Assembly: GCA_036011305.1 (NCBI GenBank)
Contig: DASCNA010000224.1
Coordinates: 1 to 60,647, forward strand
DNA: 60,647 nucleotides
DNA from: DASCNA01 sp036011305
Lineage (GTDB): Bacteria > Verrucomicrobiota > Lentisphaeria > Victivallales > GWF2-38-69
Direction of reading: 5' to 3'
The notes under the pieces were generated by a model that searched no databases, was not told where the DNA came from, and was given only the letters and a program-made list of their open reading frames with translations. Below, in pieces: positions 25,922 to 34,923 of the stretch. Position numbers and translations under genes: made by a program. The stretch's first letter is position 1. Every line of letters starts with the position of its first letter.

Positions 25922-26482
25922 TTATCTAGTGAAGTAAAATAGACTTATCAGCAGGGCTGTAATAATTATTATCAGCAACCAGAACAAATACGGCCGTTTA
26001 TTTACAAACTTAAAAGTCTCAGCTAATATTGAACCTGCAGGTGTTAACTCTAACGCTCTATGTTTCATTCTGGATTTCTGGAATTCTGGACCTGCTGAAA
26101 GATATATATTTTTCATTGAATCTCTTAGTTCTTTAGGAAGCGGATCATCATTTAAAAAATATTTCAGCCATTTATTTGGTAAATCTGCAAGCAGCATTGC
26201 AAGTCTGCCTCTAACAGGTATGCCGTAATCTGATGTGAATTTAGTATCCAGTACTTTTCCACACCATTCGGAAGTTAATTTATGTGCTACCTGCATCGCT
26301 ATAGTTGTAGGATTCAGAGAGGGAGAATCTTTAACTTTATGGGAAGCTTTTTCTAAAATAAGATATACCAAGTTACTGATTACTCTTCTGTTTTGTATTT
26401 GTAAAGAAATCAAATAACGTTCTACTTTTTCATAAGCTTCATCCCACTCTTCTGAATTAGGAAGTATTTTTAAGGTATCCAT
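25922..26482 (-). CDS. Unknown C-terminally anchored protein of the opg operon
   Basis: 186 residues, no signal peptide, and a single membrane helix at the extreme C-terminus (YLFWLLIIIITALLISLFYF), so probably tail-anchored with its bulk in the cytoplasm. The soluble part contains LNPTTIAMQVAHKLTSEWCG and YGIPVRGRLAMLLADLPNKW. Its start overlaps the end of the upstream opgG paralogue by 13 bases, and opgH begins nine bases after its stop, so translation is coupled to both. It is probably an accessory or regulator of glucan synthesis. I do not recognise the family. Confidence 0.8.
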   Translation of the reverse strand: MDTLKILPNSEEWDEAYEKVERYLISLQIQNRRVISNLVYLILEKASHKVKDSPSLNPTTIAMQVAHKLTSEWCGKVLDTKFTSDYGIPVRGRLAMLLADLPNKWLKYFLNDDPLPKELRDSMKNIYLSAGPEFQKSRMKHRALELTPAGSILAETFKFVNKRPYLFWLLIIIITALLISLFYFTR

Positions 26483-28005
26483 TTATTATTCCAGGTTTCT
26501 GTTATAATTTTTTTGTTATTGTTCAGACTGCAGGATGCTTTTATTGGCGATCTGGAATCTGAAGTTTTAGGTTTTATACTGAATAATACTCTCCAATAGT
26601 GGTTATATGGATCTTTCCGGACTGTTGGTTTATCTGCTAATACTGCATTGTTACTTACTTTTATCTTTGGAGTTAATACTGTTACAGGAGATAACTTTTT
26701 TAAGCTTTTACTTGAATAAAGAACAAGAAATGTATAAATATCATTCTTTTTGCCGATATATGTATCAATTACAGGTGCTTTATCTGTTTTGGGATTCTGC
26801 ATAGACCAGTTCATCGTATAATCAAAACTGTAAGGCCTGCCTTTAACAAGAGGCTGTGCTGGTTTCCAGTAAGCTGAAATATTATTTGCATTATAACTGT
26901 CGGTAGGGGCTTCTAATAATTCTACTGAACCTTTGCCCCAGTCACTTTTCGGCTGTATCCATACATTAGGCATTTTTTGAAATGGTATTGACGGATTTAG
27001 ATAGTTATTGTAATTTCTGTCTCTCTGTAATAATCCGAAATATTTCAACCGGTTAATTTCGTGCGAAGATTTGATTAATATTTTAGGATTTTGGAAAGGA
27101 TGCCATATTATTTCTTCATCTGCTGAAATTATCAAACCGTCCGAATTATGTACTTCTGGATAATAACTTTCAAAATGGTTCAAGGTATTTTCGCCATATA
27201 GAAAGAACGTTTTGAGTGGAGCTATTGCCAAGGTATTTATATTCTGCCTTGGAAAGATTACAGATTTAATATCTAATACGGTGGTTTCTCCGGGTGTAAT
27301 ATTGAATTCATATGCTGTTGCTGCCTGAGGATTGTCGGTTAGGGCATAAAAAATGATTGATTTAGCATTTTTATTTGGTTTTCCAAGCCAGAATTCTGTG
27401 AAGTAAGAGTTGTTTAATTTTTGATTCTGTTCTAAGAAGCTTACTGTGGTTGCATATGCTCCATAAATGTTATTTCTACCCAGAGCTCTAAATTTTTCAT
27501 TGCCTAAAAATGATATGATTTCACCGTAAATATGTGGTTCATTGATTGGATGTGTCATTTTAAAACCAGCATAGCCTGTTAAATTCTGTGCATTTGTGAG
27601 AGTACCTTTGGTTAAGCTGCCAAAATTGAACAGTTCATTACTGAAACGCAGTTCCTGTGAGTAGTCATTTTTAAATTCATTTATAGGAATTGGAGTATTG
27701 TATATATAGCCTAAATGAAACATCTCTAAGCCAAAAGGTAATCGTTCAACTTTCCAAAGAGTTTTAGTCTGATTAAAGTCAATTTGTGCATATTCAGATT
27801 GGGTTAGGTTGTTTTTTACAGTAAGCGGTTTTGCATAAGAATTATTTGATAAATTTTTAGCCTTTGCTGTTACATAATTAAAATTGACAGAGACTCTCTC
27901 TACTGCATTGATTGATTTACATGCAGTAAATAAAAGCAGAGTGAACAGTGCTATTGATAAAAATAAAAATGATGTTTCTTTCAATTTTTTGATTTTGTTA
28001 AGCAT
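26470..28005 (-). CDS. opgG: Periplasmic glucan biosynthesis protein OpgG-like, copy 1, probable lipoprotein
   Basis: 511 residues, full length for OpgG. The N-terminus (KKLKETSFLFLSIALFTLLL then FTAC) carries a lipobox with Cys at about 29, unlike the paralogue at 22129. Family blocks match: LTQSEYAQIDFNQTKTLW, LPFGLEMFHLGYIYN, YAGFKMTHP, ISFLGNEKFRALGR and AYEFNITPGETTVLDIKS. It is the first gene of the four-gene minus-strand operon. Two copies, one soluble and one lipid-anchored, suggest divided roles such as two glucan-processing activities (compare OpgG and OpgD). Confidence 0.9.
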   Translation of the reverse strand: MLNKIKKLKETSFLFLSIALFTLLLFTACKSINAVERVSVNFNYVTAKAKNLSNNSYAKPLTVKNNLTQSEYAQIDFNQTKTLWKVERLPFGLEMFHLGYIYNTPIPINEFKNDYSQELRFSNELFNFGSLTKGTLTNAQNLTGYAGFKMTHPINEPHIYGEIISFLGNEKFRALGRNNIYGAYATTVSFLEQNQKLNNSYFTEFWLGKPNKNAKSIIFYALTDNPQAATAYEFNITPGETTVLDIKSVIFPRQNINTLAIAPLKTFFLYGENTLNHFESYYPEVHNSDGLIISADEEIIWHPFQNPKILIKSSHEINRLKYFGLLQRDRNYNNYLNPSIPFQKMPNVWIQPKSDWGKGSVELLEAPTDSYNANNISAYWKPAQPLVKGRPYSFDYTMNWSMQNPKTDKAPVIDTYIGKKNDIYTFLVLYSSKSLKKLSPVTVLTPKIKVSNNAVLADKPTVRKDPYNHYWRVLFSIKPKTSDSRSPIKASCSLNNNKKIITETWNNKWIP

Positions 28006-28214
28006 AGGAAAACTTTTGATTATATTTTATATTATCACATTACTTAAATAGTAATTATATGGAAAAAATCAATATTTTTAATATTCGGATAAAAATAATT
28101 ATTAAATTGATTTACAAAAGATGTAAAAATTTCCTATATAATCCTTTTATTTTTCTTTCATCAGCACGCTTCGATTAATTTTTTAAATAAAATCAAAAAA
28201 AAAACTTTAATTAA

Positions 28215-28243
28215 TTGAAAAAATAATAGACAAGTGGTAAGAT
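28215..28243 (+). promoter_or_regulatory. Probable sigma-70 promoter for larA-maeB
   Basis: TTGAAA (28215-28220), 17 bases, TAAGAT (28238-28243). Transcription would start near 28250, so the operator at 28264 lies just inside the transcript. It sits in the 339-base gap between the divergent opg operon and larA. A second, looser promoter-like pair lies at TTTACA (about 28112) with TATATA. Confidence 0.55.
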
Positions 28244-28263
28244 GTTCCATGATTTAATATTAA

Positions 28264-28280
28264 ATGGGAAAAAATACCAT
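28264..28280. promoter_or_regulatory. ATGG-N9-CCAT operator, probable RpiR (IolR-like) site
   Basis: The 17-bp element ATGGGAAAAAATACCAT has the ATGG and CCAT arms found in the two sites before the rpiR gene (31112 and 31142). Its position just downstream of the larA promoter fits repression. The binding factor is inferred. Confidence 0.65.
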
Positions 28281-28344
28281 ATACCGTTGGGTTATATTTC
28301 CTCAATGTAGAAGTTTAACGGCATAATTTATAAGGATTTAAGCT

Positions 28345-29547
28345 ATGTTAAGAGAAAAAATTTCTAAATTAGTCGATTTTTCAAGTTGTATTAGCGTCAA
28401 GCCTTCTGAAAAAACTTCGCTTAATGATCAGGATATTCAAATAAAACTGCAGGAGTTTGCCGAAATTGGAGAAAACTCATTAATAATCGTCAATGACCAA
28501 TACAGATCAACACCTTCATCTAGAATAATAAAGGCCTTGCGTAAAATTGGGAAAATTAAATGTCCTGTTACATTTATAATTGCAACAGGTTCCCATGAGC
28601 CTCCGACTGAAGATGAAGCTGTTCAGTTAACCAACGCTGAAGAACATGATAAGATTATTTACCATAATGTAAAAAATCTAGAAAAACCTTTATATGCAGG
28701 TGTGACATCACGAAATACGGAAGTTTACTATAACCCTGCTATTAAAGGATATAGTAAAGTTATCACTATAGGCAGTGTGGAACCGCATTATTTTGCTGGT
28801 TTTACCGGTGGGGCAAAATCACTTATACCTGGGATTTCTTCGAAAGAAACTATTAGGCAGAATCACAGATGGGCTATGACTTCTGAATCAAAGCTGATGA
28901 AAACCAAAGGTAATCCTGCATTTGAAGATATTTGGGAGTCTGCTAATTTAATTATTCCCCTGAAAGATGTTTTAACTATCCAAATGGTAAACCACGGCGA
29001 TTCAATATTATATATTAGCACTGGTAAATTAAAAGAAGCTTTTGAGGATTCCAAAGCTGTATCAGCTAAATTGCTCGGAGAAAAATTTGATAAAAAATTT
29101 GACCGGATTATTTCATTTGTCCAGCCACCTCTTGATAGAAATCTGTATCAGTCGCAGAAAGCTACTGAAAATACAAGAAATGTATTAAAAGACGGCGGTA
29201 CACTCGTTTTAGTTTCCCAATGCAGTGATGGAAAAGAGACGAGTGCTTTTTTTAAAAAATTGGAGAAGATAGGTTCATATAAAAATATTTTAAACACTCT
29301 TTCCTTTGAAAAATATGAACTTGGAGATCACAAAGCATATAAACTGGCGAAAATAGCTGAGTCAGTAAATGTACTTTATGTAGGTGGTTTATCCGAAGAT
29401 ATTGTCTCGACTGCATATATGAAGAAAATAAGTATTGATGATTTTGCTGATCTTTATAAGAAATGGAAGTCAGACGGGGATGATGTATTGATCGATGAAG
29501 CCGGTGGATTTACAGCCTACTACTATGATGATTCAAATGATAAATAA
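28345..29547 (+). CDS. LarA-family hydroxyacid racemase (nickel-pincer type), possible malate racemase
   Basis: 400 residues, typical of LarA homologues. The active-site residues are in place: DQYRSTP at 51-57, His84 in TGSHEPP, His148 and Lys158 in EPHYFAGFTGGAKSLIPG, and His174 in RQNHRW; the lysine is the attachment site of the nickel-pincer cofactor. These enzymes interconvert D and L forms of 2-hydroxyacids. A malic enzyme follows 70 bases downstream in the same transcript, so D-malate is a plausible substrate; that is inference. The maturation proteins LarB, LarC and LarE are not in the window. Expression is probably under the RpiR operator. Confidence 0.88.
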   Translation: MLREKISKLVDFSSCISVKPSEKTSLNDQDIQIKLQEFAEIGENSLIIVNDQYRSTPSSRIIKALRKIGKIKCPVTFIIATGSHEPPTEDEAVQLTNAEEHDKIIYHNVKNLEKPLYAGVTSRNTEVYYNPAIKGYSKVITIGSVEPHYFAGFTGGAKSLIPGISSKETIRQNHRWAMTSESKLMKTKGNPAFEDIWESANLIIPLKDVLTIQMVNHGDSILYISTGKLKEAFEDSKAVSAKLLGEKFDKKFDRIISFVQPPLDRNLYQSQKATENTRNVLKDGGTLVLVSQCSDGKETSAFFKKLEKIGSYKNILNTLSFEKYELGDHKAYKLAKIAESVNVLYVGGLSEDIVSTAYMKKISIDDFADLYKKWKSDGDDVLIDEAGGFTAYYYDDSNDK

Positions 29548-29617
29548 TTATGGCATATTTATATAGAAATTATTGATGTTTAATGAATTTTAATCATAAA
29601 ATAAAAGGAAGAGTATT

Positions 29618-30970
29618 ATGGGAAGAGCAAATTTAGATGAAGCCAGTTTACGTTATCACAACGAACCGATTCCTGGAAAAGTAGCTTTAAAGCTGACAAA
29701 ACAATGTGAAACTCAAGAAGCTTTATCTCTTGCGTATACGCCTGGTGTTGCCAAGCCTTGCAATATGATTCATGAAAATCCACAGGATGTATGGAAATAT
29801 ACAGCAAGGGGAAATTTGGTTGCTGTTGTTTCTGACGGTACAGCTGTACTTGGGTTAGGTAATATAGGACCTGAAGCTGCTATGCCTGTTATGGAAGGAA
29901 AAGGAGTTTTATTTAAAAGATTTGCTGACGTAGATGTTTTTCCTATCTGCATCCAGGATGTTTTTCTTGATAATGGAAAATCTGACCCGAATAAAATAAT
30001 TGAAACAGTTAGAAGACTTGAACCTACATTCGGAGGTATAAATCTAGAGGATATTGCTGCTCCCGCTTGTTTTGAAATAGAACAGACACTGAAAAAAAAT
30101 CTTTCAATACCTGTTTTTCATGATGATCAACATGGTACAGCTATAATTTCCTTAGCAGGAGTCATTAATGCTTTGAAAATTGTTGGAAAGAAAATAGAAG
30201 ACTGCAAGTTTGTAGTAAACGGCGCCGGCGCTGCAGGCATTGCTTGTGCTGAATACTATATTAAAGCCGGAGCTAAAAGAGAAAACTTTGTTATGTGTGA
30301 TTCCAAAGGAGTTTTAGATAAATCAAGAGAGAATTTGAATCCAGAAAAACAACGTTTTGCTGATGCAGCCTGTACCAGTGCTAAAACACTGAAAGAAGCT
30401 ATGGTAGATGCTGACATCTTTGTTGGAGTATCTGTTGCCGGATGTGTAACAAAAGATATGGTTCGCTCAATGGCTAAAGATCCAATTATATTTCCTATGG
30501 CTAATCCCACTCCTGAAATTTTTCCTGATGAGGCTATCGAAGCCGGAGCAGCTGTAGTAGGTACAGGAAGAAGTGATTTCGCCAATCAGGTAAATAATGT
30601 TCTTGGATTTCCTGGTATTTTTAGGGGTGCTTTAGATACTCGTGCAACTGATATTAATGTAGAAATGTATCTTGGAGCTTCAAAAGCATTAGCAGATATA
30701 GCTTCAGAGAAATTACCTGAAGATATTTATAAAATATTGTCAAATGCATATCCTGAAGATGCTAAGAGCGGCATGTTTGACGGCGATAAACCCCTGCATA
30801 ATTCATATGTTATTCCAAAACCTTTTGACCCAAGAGTTGTCCCAAGGGTAGCTAGAAATGTTGCTGAAGCTGCTATGAAAACCGGTGTTGCTCAAATTAA
30901 AATTGAAGATTTGGATGCTTACGAACAACAGGTTGCAGAACGCATAAAGAACTTATTGAAAACACTATAG
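29618..30970 (+). CDS. NAD(P)-dependent malic enzyme, short form
   Basis: 450 residues, the short bacterial malic-enzyme form without a phosphotransacetylase domain. It has SLAYTPGVAKPC, VSDGTAVLGLGNIGPEAAMP, VFHDDQHGTAIIS, NGAGAAGIACAEY (Rossmann loop) and ANPTPEIFPDEA. It oxidatively decarboxylates L-malate to pyruvate and CO2, giving NAD(P)H, in the cytoplasm. The ribosome site is AAAGGAAGAG. Together with the LarA homologue it would let cells consume either malate isomer. Confidence 0.95.
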   Translation: MGRANLDEASLRYHNEPIPGKVALKLTKQCETQEALSLAYTPGVAKPCNMIHENPQDVWKYTARGNLVAVVSDGTAVLGLGNIGPEAAMPVMEGKGVLFKRFADVDVFPICIQDVFLDNGKSDPNKIIETVRRLEPTFGGINLEDIAAPACFEIEQTLKKNLSIPVFHDDQHGTAIISLAGVINALKIVGKKIEDCKFVVNGAGAAGIACAEYYIKAGAKRENFVMCDSKGVLDKSRENLNPEKQRFADAACTSAKTLKEAMVDADIFVGVSVAGCVTKDMVRSMAKDPIIFPMANPTPEIFPDEAIEAGAAVVGTGRSDFANQVNNVLGFPGIFRGALDTRATDINVEMYLGASKALADIASEKLPEDIYKILSNAYPEDAKSGMFDGDKPLHNSYVIPKPFDPRVVPRVARNVAEAAMKTGVAQIKIEDLDAYEQQVAERIKNLLKTL

Positions 30971-30980
30971 TTGAATTGTT

Positions 30981-31024
30981 GTTTTTTCTTAAAGCAGAAT
31001 ATGATTTTTGTTTTAAGAAAAAAC
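30981..31024 (+). terminator. Inverted repeat after the malic enzyme gene, possible terminator
   Basis: GTTTTTTCTTAAA (30981-30993) and TTTAAGAAAAAAC (31012-31024) are perfect 13-base inverted repeats with an 18-base loop. They lie 10 bases after the stop codon. The stem is AT-rich with no distal U-tract on the plus strand, so its efficiency is doubtful. Confidence 0.45.
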
Positions 31025-31111
31025 TTTTCATAGATATAATAATATTTCGTTAATTATTTTCTATTTTTTTTTGTCTAAAAGATTACTTGAAGCTTGTAAA
31101 CTAACCTTAAA

Positions 31112-31128
31112 ATGGTAATTTGTACCAT
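31112..31128. promoter_or_regulatory. ATGG-N9-CCAT operator 1 before rpiR, near-perfect palindrome
   Basis: ATGGTAATTTGTACCAT reads as ATGGTA-N5-TACCAT, a perfect inverted repeat with six-base arms. It is the best conserved of the three copies in the window. The rpiR ATG is at 31177. Confidence 0.7.
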
Positions 31129-31141
31129 GTAATATAGTTAA

Positions 31142-31158
31142 ATGGAATATAATACCAT
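31142..31158. promoter_or_regulatory. ATGG-N9-CCAT operator 2 before rpiR
   Basis: ATGGAATATAATACCAT lies 30 bases (about three helical turns) downstream of operator 1, on the same DNA face. It ends 18 bases before the ATG, so bound protein could also block elongation. Autoregulation by the encoded RpiR protein is likely. Confidence 0.65.
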
Positions 31159-31176
31159 TGGCAATAGGGGCTTATA

Positions 31177-32019
31177 ATGACTGATAAACCATGCGTTCCG
31201 AAAATAAGAGCTTTATATAATACATTCTCTAAGACTGAAAAGAGAATAGCTCAATACATTCTTAATAATTTAAGAGATGTCAGTCATATGTCCATAGATT
31301 CACTTGCCGGCGAAATTAATGTGGGTAAGGCAAGTATATTGCGATTTTGCAAAAAAATCGAATTTACTGGTTTTCAGGATTTTAAATTAGGGCTTACCAG
31401 AGACGTGGCATTAATGAAAGATGCTATTTATACGAAACATAAAGGTGCAAATTCACTCTTCAATCTTATGTCTGAAGTAACTAATGAAAATATAGATACC
31501 CTTAAAGTGAGCCGGCAGAAGGTTGACGAAAATAGTTTGAAAAAAGCATCTAAATTTCTGCTGGAATCTAAAGACATTGTAATTTTCGCAAAAGGGATTG
31601 CCAAAGTAATGGGAATGGCAGTCAAATATAAATTTATGAAATTGGGATTGACCTGTTCAATGCCTGAAGATTATCATTTTCAGTGTTTTTCAGTGTCAAA
31701 TGTAAAACCTAAAACAGTTTTTATAGTAATAGATCTTACTGGCTCAGATAATGATTTCAATAAACTTCTTTCAATAGCTAAAAAAAAGAGAGCTAAAGTT
31801 ATTGCAATTTCAAATTTTGAAAAATCTTCATTAACTGAACTATCTGATATTGTATTACTGACAGAGGCTACTGAATCACCTTTAAAAGATGGTGAACTGA
31901 CCGCTATTCTTTCACAGATTAATATACTCGACATGCTTTACACAACATTGGCAATGAGGAGAGGTGAAGAACATTTAGAACATATTAGAACGATAAGAGA
32001 TTTAATACTTCAGCAATAA
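31177..32019 (+). CDS. RpiR-family transcriptional regulator with SIS domain (IolR-like)
   Basis: 280 residues. Residues 1-77 are the RpiR helix-turn-helix (FSKTEKRIAQYILNNLRDVS, SLAGEINVGKASILRFCKKI). Residues about 120-250 form a SIS sugar-isomerase domain that binds phosphosugars. RpiR proteins commonly control inositol genes. It is the first gene of the iol run, with iolB starting 18 bases after its stop. The two operators before it and the one before larA suggest that it represses both its own operon and larA-maeB until an inositol catabolite is present. The ligand is inferred. Confidence 0.9.
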   Translation: MTDKPCVPKIRALYNTFSKTEKRIAQYILNNLRDVSHMSIDSLAGEINVGKASILRFCKKIEFTGFQDFKLGLTRDVALMKDAIYTKHKGANSLFNLMSEVTNENIDTLKVSRQKVDENSLKKASKFLLESKDIVIFAKGIAKVMGMAVKYKFMKLGLTCSMPEDYHFQCFSVSNVKPKTVFIVIDLTGSDNDFNKLLSIAKKKRAKVIAISNFEKSSLTELSDIVLLTEATESPLKDGELTAILSQINILDMLYTTLAMRRGEEHLEHIRTIRDLILQQ

Positions 32020-32037
32020 TTAAAGGAAAAAATCATC

Positions 32038-32832
32038 ATGAATAAAGTTTGGCAGAAAAATGATTTGAAAAACGGTTATAACTCAATAGCCGAAATAAAT
32101 GGTAATCATAGCAATATGCTGATGGACTTCGGTGTATTAAAACTTCATGACGGCGAATCTCACAGGATAAATGAATCTGAAAAAGAAGTCGCAGTTTTAT
32201 TAGTTACTGGCGATGTTGAATTAACCTGGAACAATAATACGGAAAGTATTTCCAGAGACAGTTTTCTTGATGAATCACCTTGGTGTCTGCATGTTCCTAA
32301 AAAAACAGAGATAACGATTTCTGCTGTAAAGGAATCTGAAATAATAATTCAGAAAACTGACAATGACAATGATTTTAAGGCTAAGCTTTATACTCAAGAA
32401 GATTGCAGGAGTGAAATTTTCGGTGGTGGAGTATTAGACGAAACTTCAAACAGGACAGTAAGAACAGTTTTTGATTATAACAATGCACCTTATTCCAATT
32501 TGGTTATTGGCGAAGTTATTAATCATCCAGGTCGCTGGTCCAGTTATCCACCTCATGACCACCCTCAACCAGAAATATATCACTATAAATTTATAAACGA
32601 ACAGGGGTTTGGTGTTTCAATAATAGAAGATGATGCATTTGTGGTTAAAAATAATGATACAGTCTGCGTCCCTCCCGGAACAGTTCATCCCCAAGTTACC
32701 GCTCCTGGTTACCCAATGTGGTACTGCTGGATGATAAGGCATCTTCAGGATAATCCATTTATTGACAGAATATTCAGAGATGAGCATATATGGCTTTTAG
32801 ATCCGGATGTGAAAACATGGCCGGTAAAATAG
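32038..32832 (+). CDS. iolB: 5-deoxy-glucuronate isomerase
   Basis: 264 residues with ribosome site TAAAGGAAAA. A cupin protein with the conserved IolB core: IFGGGVLDETSNRTVRTVFD, WSSYPPHDHPQPEIYHYKF, DDAFVVKNNDTVCVPPGTVHPQVTAPGYPMWY and the end LDPDVKTWP. It converts 5-deoxy-D-glucuronate to 2-deoxy-5-keto-D-gluconate in the cytoplasm. The next canonical enzymes (IolC kinase and IolJ aldolase) are not in this window. Confidence 0.95.
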   Translation: MNKVWQKNDLKNGYNSIAEINGNHSNMLMDFGVLKLHDGESHRINESEKEVAVLLVTGDVELTWNNNTESISRDSFLDESPWCLHVPKKTEITISAVKESEIIIQKTDNDNDFKAKLYTQEDCRSEIFGGGVLDETSNRTVRTVFDYNNAPYSNLVIGEVINHPGRWSSYPPHDHPQPEIYHYKFINEQGFGVSIIEDDAFVVKNNDTVCVPPGTVHPQVTAPGYPMWYCWMIRHLQDNPFIDRIFRDEHIWLLDPDVKTWPVK

Positions 32833-32878
32833 TTACGAATTGATAATAAAATTTACGATTTATTAAGGATATAGCAAA

Positions 32879-34813
32879 ATGAAAACTACAAAACTAACTA
32901 TGGCGCAGGCTCTGATAAGATTTTTAAATAATCAATATATTGAGTTTGACGGTGAGCAGAGCAAATTTGTAGAGGGTGTATTTACTATTTTTGGGCATGG
33001 AAATGTTCTGGGGCTTGGTCAGGCATTAGAACAGGACCCAGGTGACTTAGCAGTACATCAGGGACGGAATGAGCAGGGTATGGCACATGCTGCTATAGGA
33101 TTTGCTAAACAGATGAAACGTAGAAAAATATATGCATGTACTTCTTCTGTCGGGCCTGGAGCAGCAAATATGGTTACTGCTGCCGCAACAGCTTCGGCAA
33201 ACAGAATTCCTGTTTTATTATTGCCTGGCGATACATTTGCTACCAGACAGCCAGATCCTGTTTTGCAGCAGGTTGAACAGTTTAATGATTTTACGCTTAC
33301 TACAAATGATGCTTTTCGTCCGGTAAGTAAATATTGGGATAGAGTTTCAAGGCCTGAACAGTTAATGAGTGCAATGATTAATGCTATGAGAGTTTTAACT
33401 GATCCTGAAAATACTGGAGCAGTAACTGTTTGTCTGCCTCAGGATGTTGAAGGTGAAGCTTATGATTATCCTGAATATTTCTTTAAGAAGAGAGTTCTCA
33501 GAATTGAACGTTCACTACCTACTGCTAATATGATTTCAGATGCTGTTGAGTTGATTTCAAAGAAGAAGAAACCTCTGCTGATTTGCGGAGGAGGAGTTAA
33601 ATATTCAGAAGCACAGGATGCTTTTCAGTCATTTGCAGAAAGTTTTAATATCCCTTTCGGAGAAACTCAGGCAGGGAAAAGTGCAATAATTTATTCTCAT
33701 CCAATGAATTTAGGGGGAATAGGGACTACTGGATGTCTTGCAGCTAACTTAATCGCAAAAGATACAGATTTAGTAATTGGTGTAGGAACACGTTATTCTG
33801 ACTTTACAACAGCATCAAAATCACTGTTTCAAAATTCAAATGTTGATTTTTTGAATATTAATATAGGTGGATTTGATTCAATAAAACTAGATGGAACTAG
33901 TGTTAAAGCAGATGCTAAAACTGCAATCAATGAACTTGTTTCAGGATTGAATAAAATAGATTATAAATCTTCATATGTTAGTGAAATATCAGATGCAAAG
34001 CAGAAGTGGAATACTGAATTAAACCGATTATTCAATATTAAATATACCGGAGATAAATTTATTCCTGAAAATCCCGGTCATTTGGATCATGTATTAAAAG
34101 AATTTGCTGAACAGACAGGTACAGAATTAACACAAACCAGAGCATTGGGGATTTTTGATGAACTTCTTGATGAAAATTCAGTAATTGTCGGTGCTTCCGG
34201 AAGTCTTCCTGGAGATTTACAAAGAGTTTGGAGAGCTAAAGGACATAATACTTATAACATGGAATACGGCTATTCCTGTATGGGATATGAAGTTAATGGT
34301 GCATTGGGGGTTAAACTGGCAGAAGAAAATAAAGAAGTATATGCATTTGTAGGTGACGGTGCTTACATGATGCTTCATTCAGAACTTCCTACATCTATCC
34401 AGGAAAGACAGAAAATTAATGTAATACTTTTCGATAATATGTCATTTGGATGTATCAATAACCTTCAAATGGGTACAGGCATGGGAAGCTTTGGAACTGA
34501 GTTCAGAGCAAGAAATGAAACTACGAAAAAGCTGGATGGTGGTTTAGTCCCGGTTGATTTTGCAATGAATGCAGCTGCTTACGGGTGTAAAACATACACA
34601 GTGAAAACTGAAGCAGAGCTTAAATCTGCAATTGCAGATGCTAAAACTCAGAGCGTATCAACCTTAATAGATATAAAAATTTTTCCAAAAACTATGACTC
34701 ATGGTTATGAAAGCTGGTGGAGAGCCGGAGTTGCAGAAGTATCAGAAAAAGAATCAATTGCTAAAGCGGATCAGGAAATGAAGTCTTGGATAGCTAAATC
34801 GAGACAATATTAA
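32879..34813 (+). CDS. iolD: 3D-(3,5/4)-trihydroxycyclohexane-1,2-dione acylhydrolase
   Basis: 644 residues, standard IolD length. A thiamin-diphosphate enzyme: FGHGNVLGLGQALE, RNEQGMAHAA (catalytic Glu region), LLLPGDTFATRQPDPVLQQ, and the ThDP-binding stretch VGDGAYMMLHSELPTSIQER to ILFDNMSFGCINNLQ. It opens the cyclohexane ring to 5-deoxy-D-glucuronate. It follows iolB after 46 bases. A hairpin lies between it and iolE. Confidence 0.96.
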   Translation: MKTTKLTMAQALIRFLNNQYIEFDGEQSKFVEGVFTIFGHGNVLGLGQALEQDPGDLAVHQGRNEQGMAHAAIGFAKQMKRRKIYACTSSVGPGAANMVTAAATASANRIPVLLLPGDTFATRQPDPVLQQVEQFNDFTLTTNDAFRPVSKYWDRVSRPEQLMSAMINAMRVLTDPENTGAVTVCLPQDVEGEAYDYPEYFFKKRVLRIERSLPTANMISDAVELISKKKKPLLICGGGVKYSEAQDAFQSFAESFNIPFGETQAGKSAIIYSHPMNLGGIGTTGCLAANLIAKDTDLVIGVGTRYSDFTTASKSLFQNSNVDFLNINIGGFDSIKLDGTSVKADAKTAINELVSGLNKIDYKSSYVSEISDAKQKWNTELNRLFNIKYTGDKFIPENPGHLDHVLKEFAEQTGTELTQTRALGIFDELLDENSVIVGASGSLPGDLQRVWRAKGHNTYNMEYGYSCMGYEVNGALGVKLAEENKEVYAFVGDGAYMMLHSELPTSIQERQKINVILFDNMSFGCINNLQMGTGMGSFGTEFRARNETTKKLDGGLVPVDFAMNAAAYGCKTYTVKTEAELKSAIADAKTQSVSTLIDIKIFPKTMTHGYESWWRAGVAEVSEKESIAKADQEMKSWIAKSRQY

Positions 34814-34833
34814 GTTGATTTCAGATTTTGGAT

Positions 34834-34876
34834 TTATGATTTCGGTTTGTCAATAACTATAAACTGTAAATCATAA
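34834..34876 (+). repeat. Intercistronic hairpin between iolD and iolE
   Basis: TTATGATTT (34834-34842) and AAATCATAA (34868-34876) form a 9-bp stem with a 25-base loop. No U-tract follows. It could protect or process the mRNA between iolD and iolE. Confidence 0.45.
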
Positions 34877-34923
34877 TTAATATTATTAGTTTTTAATTGT
34901 AAGGGAATTAAGAGAGGACAAAT

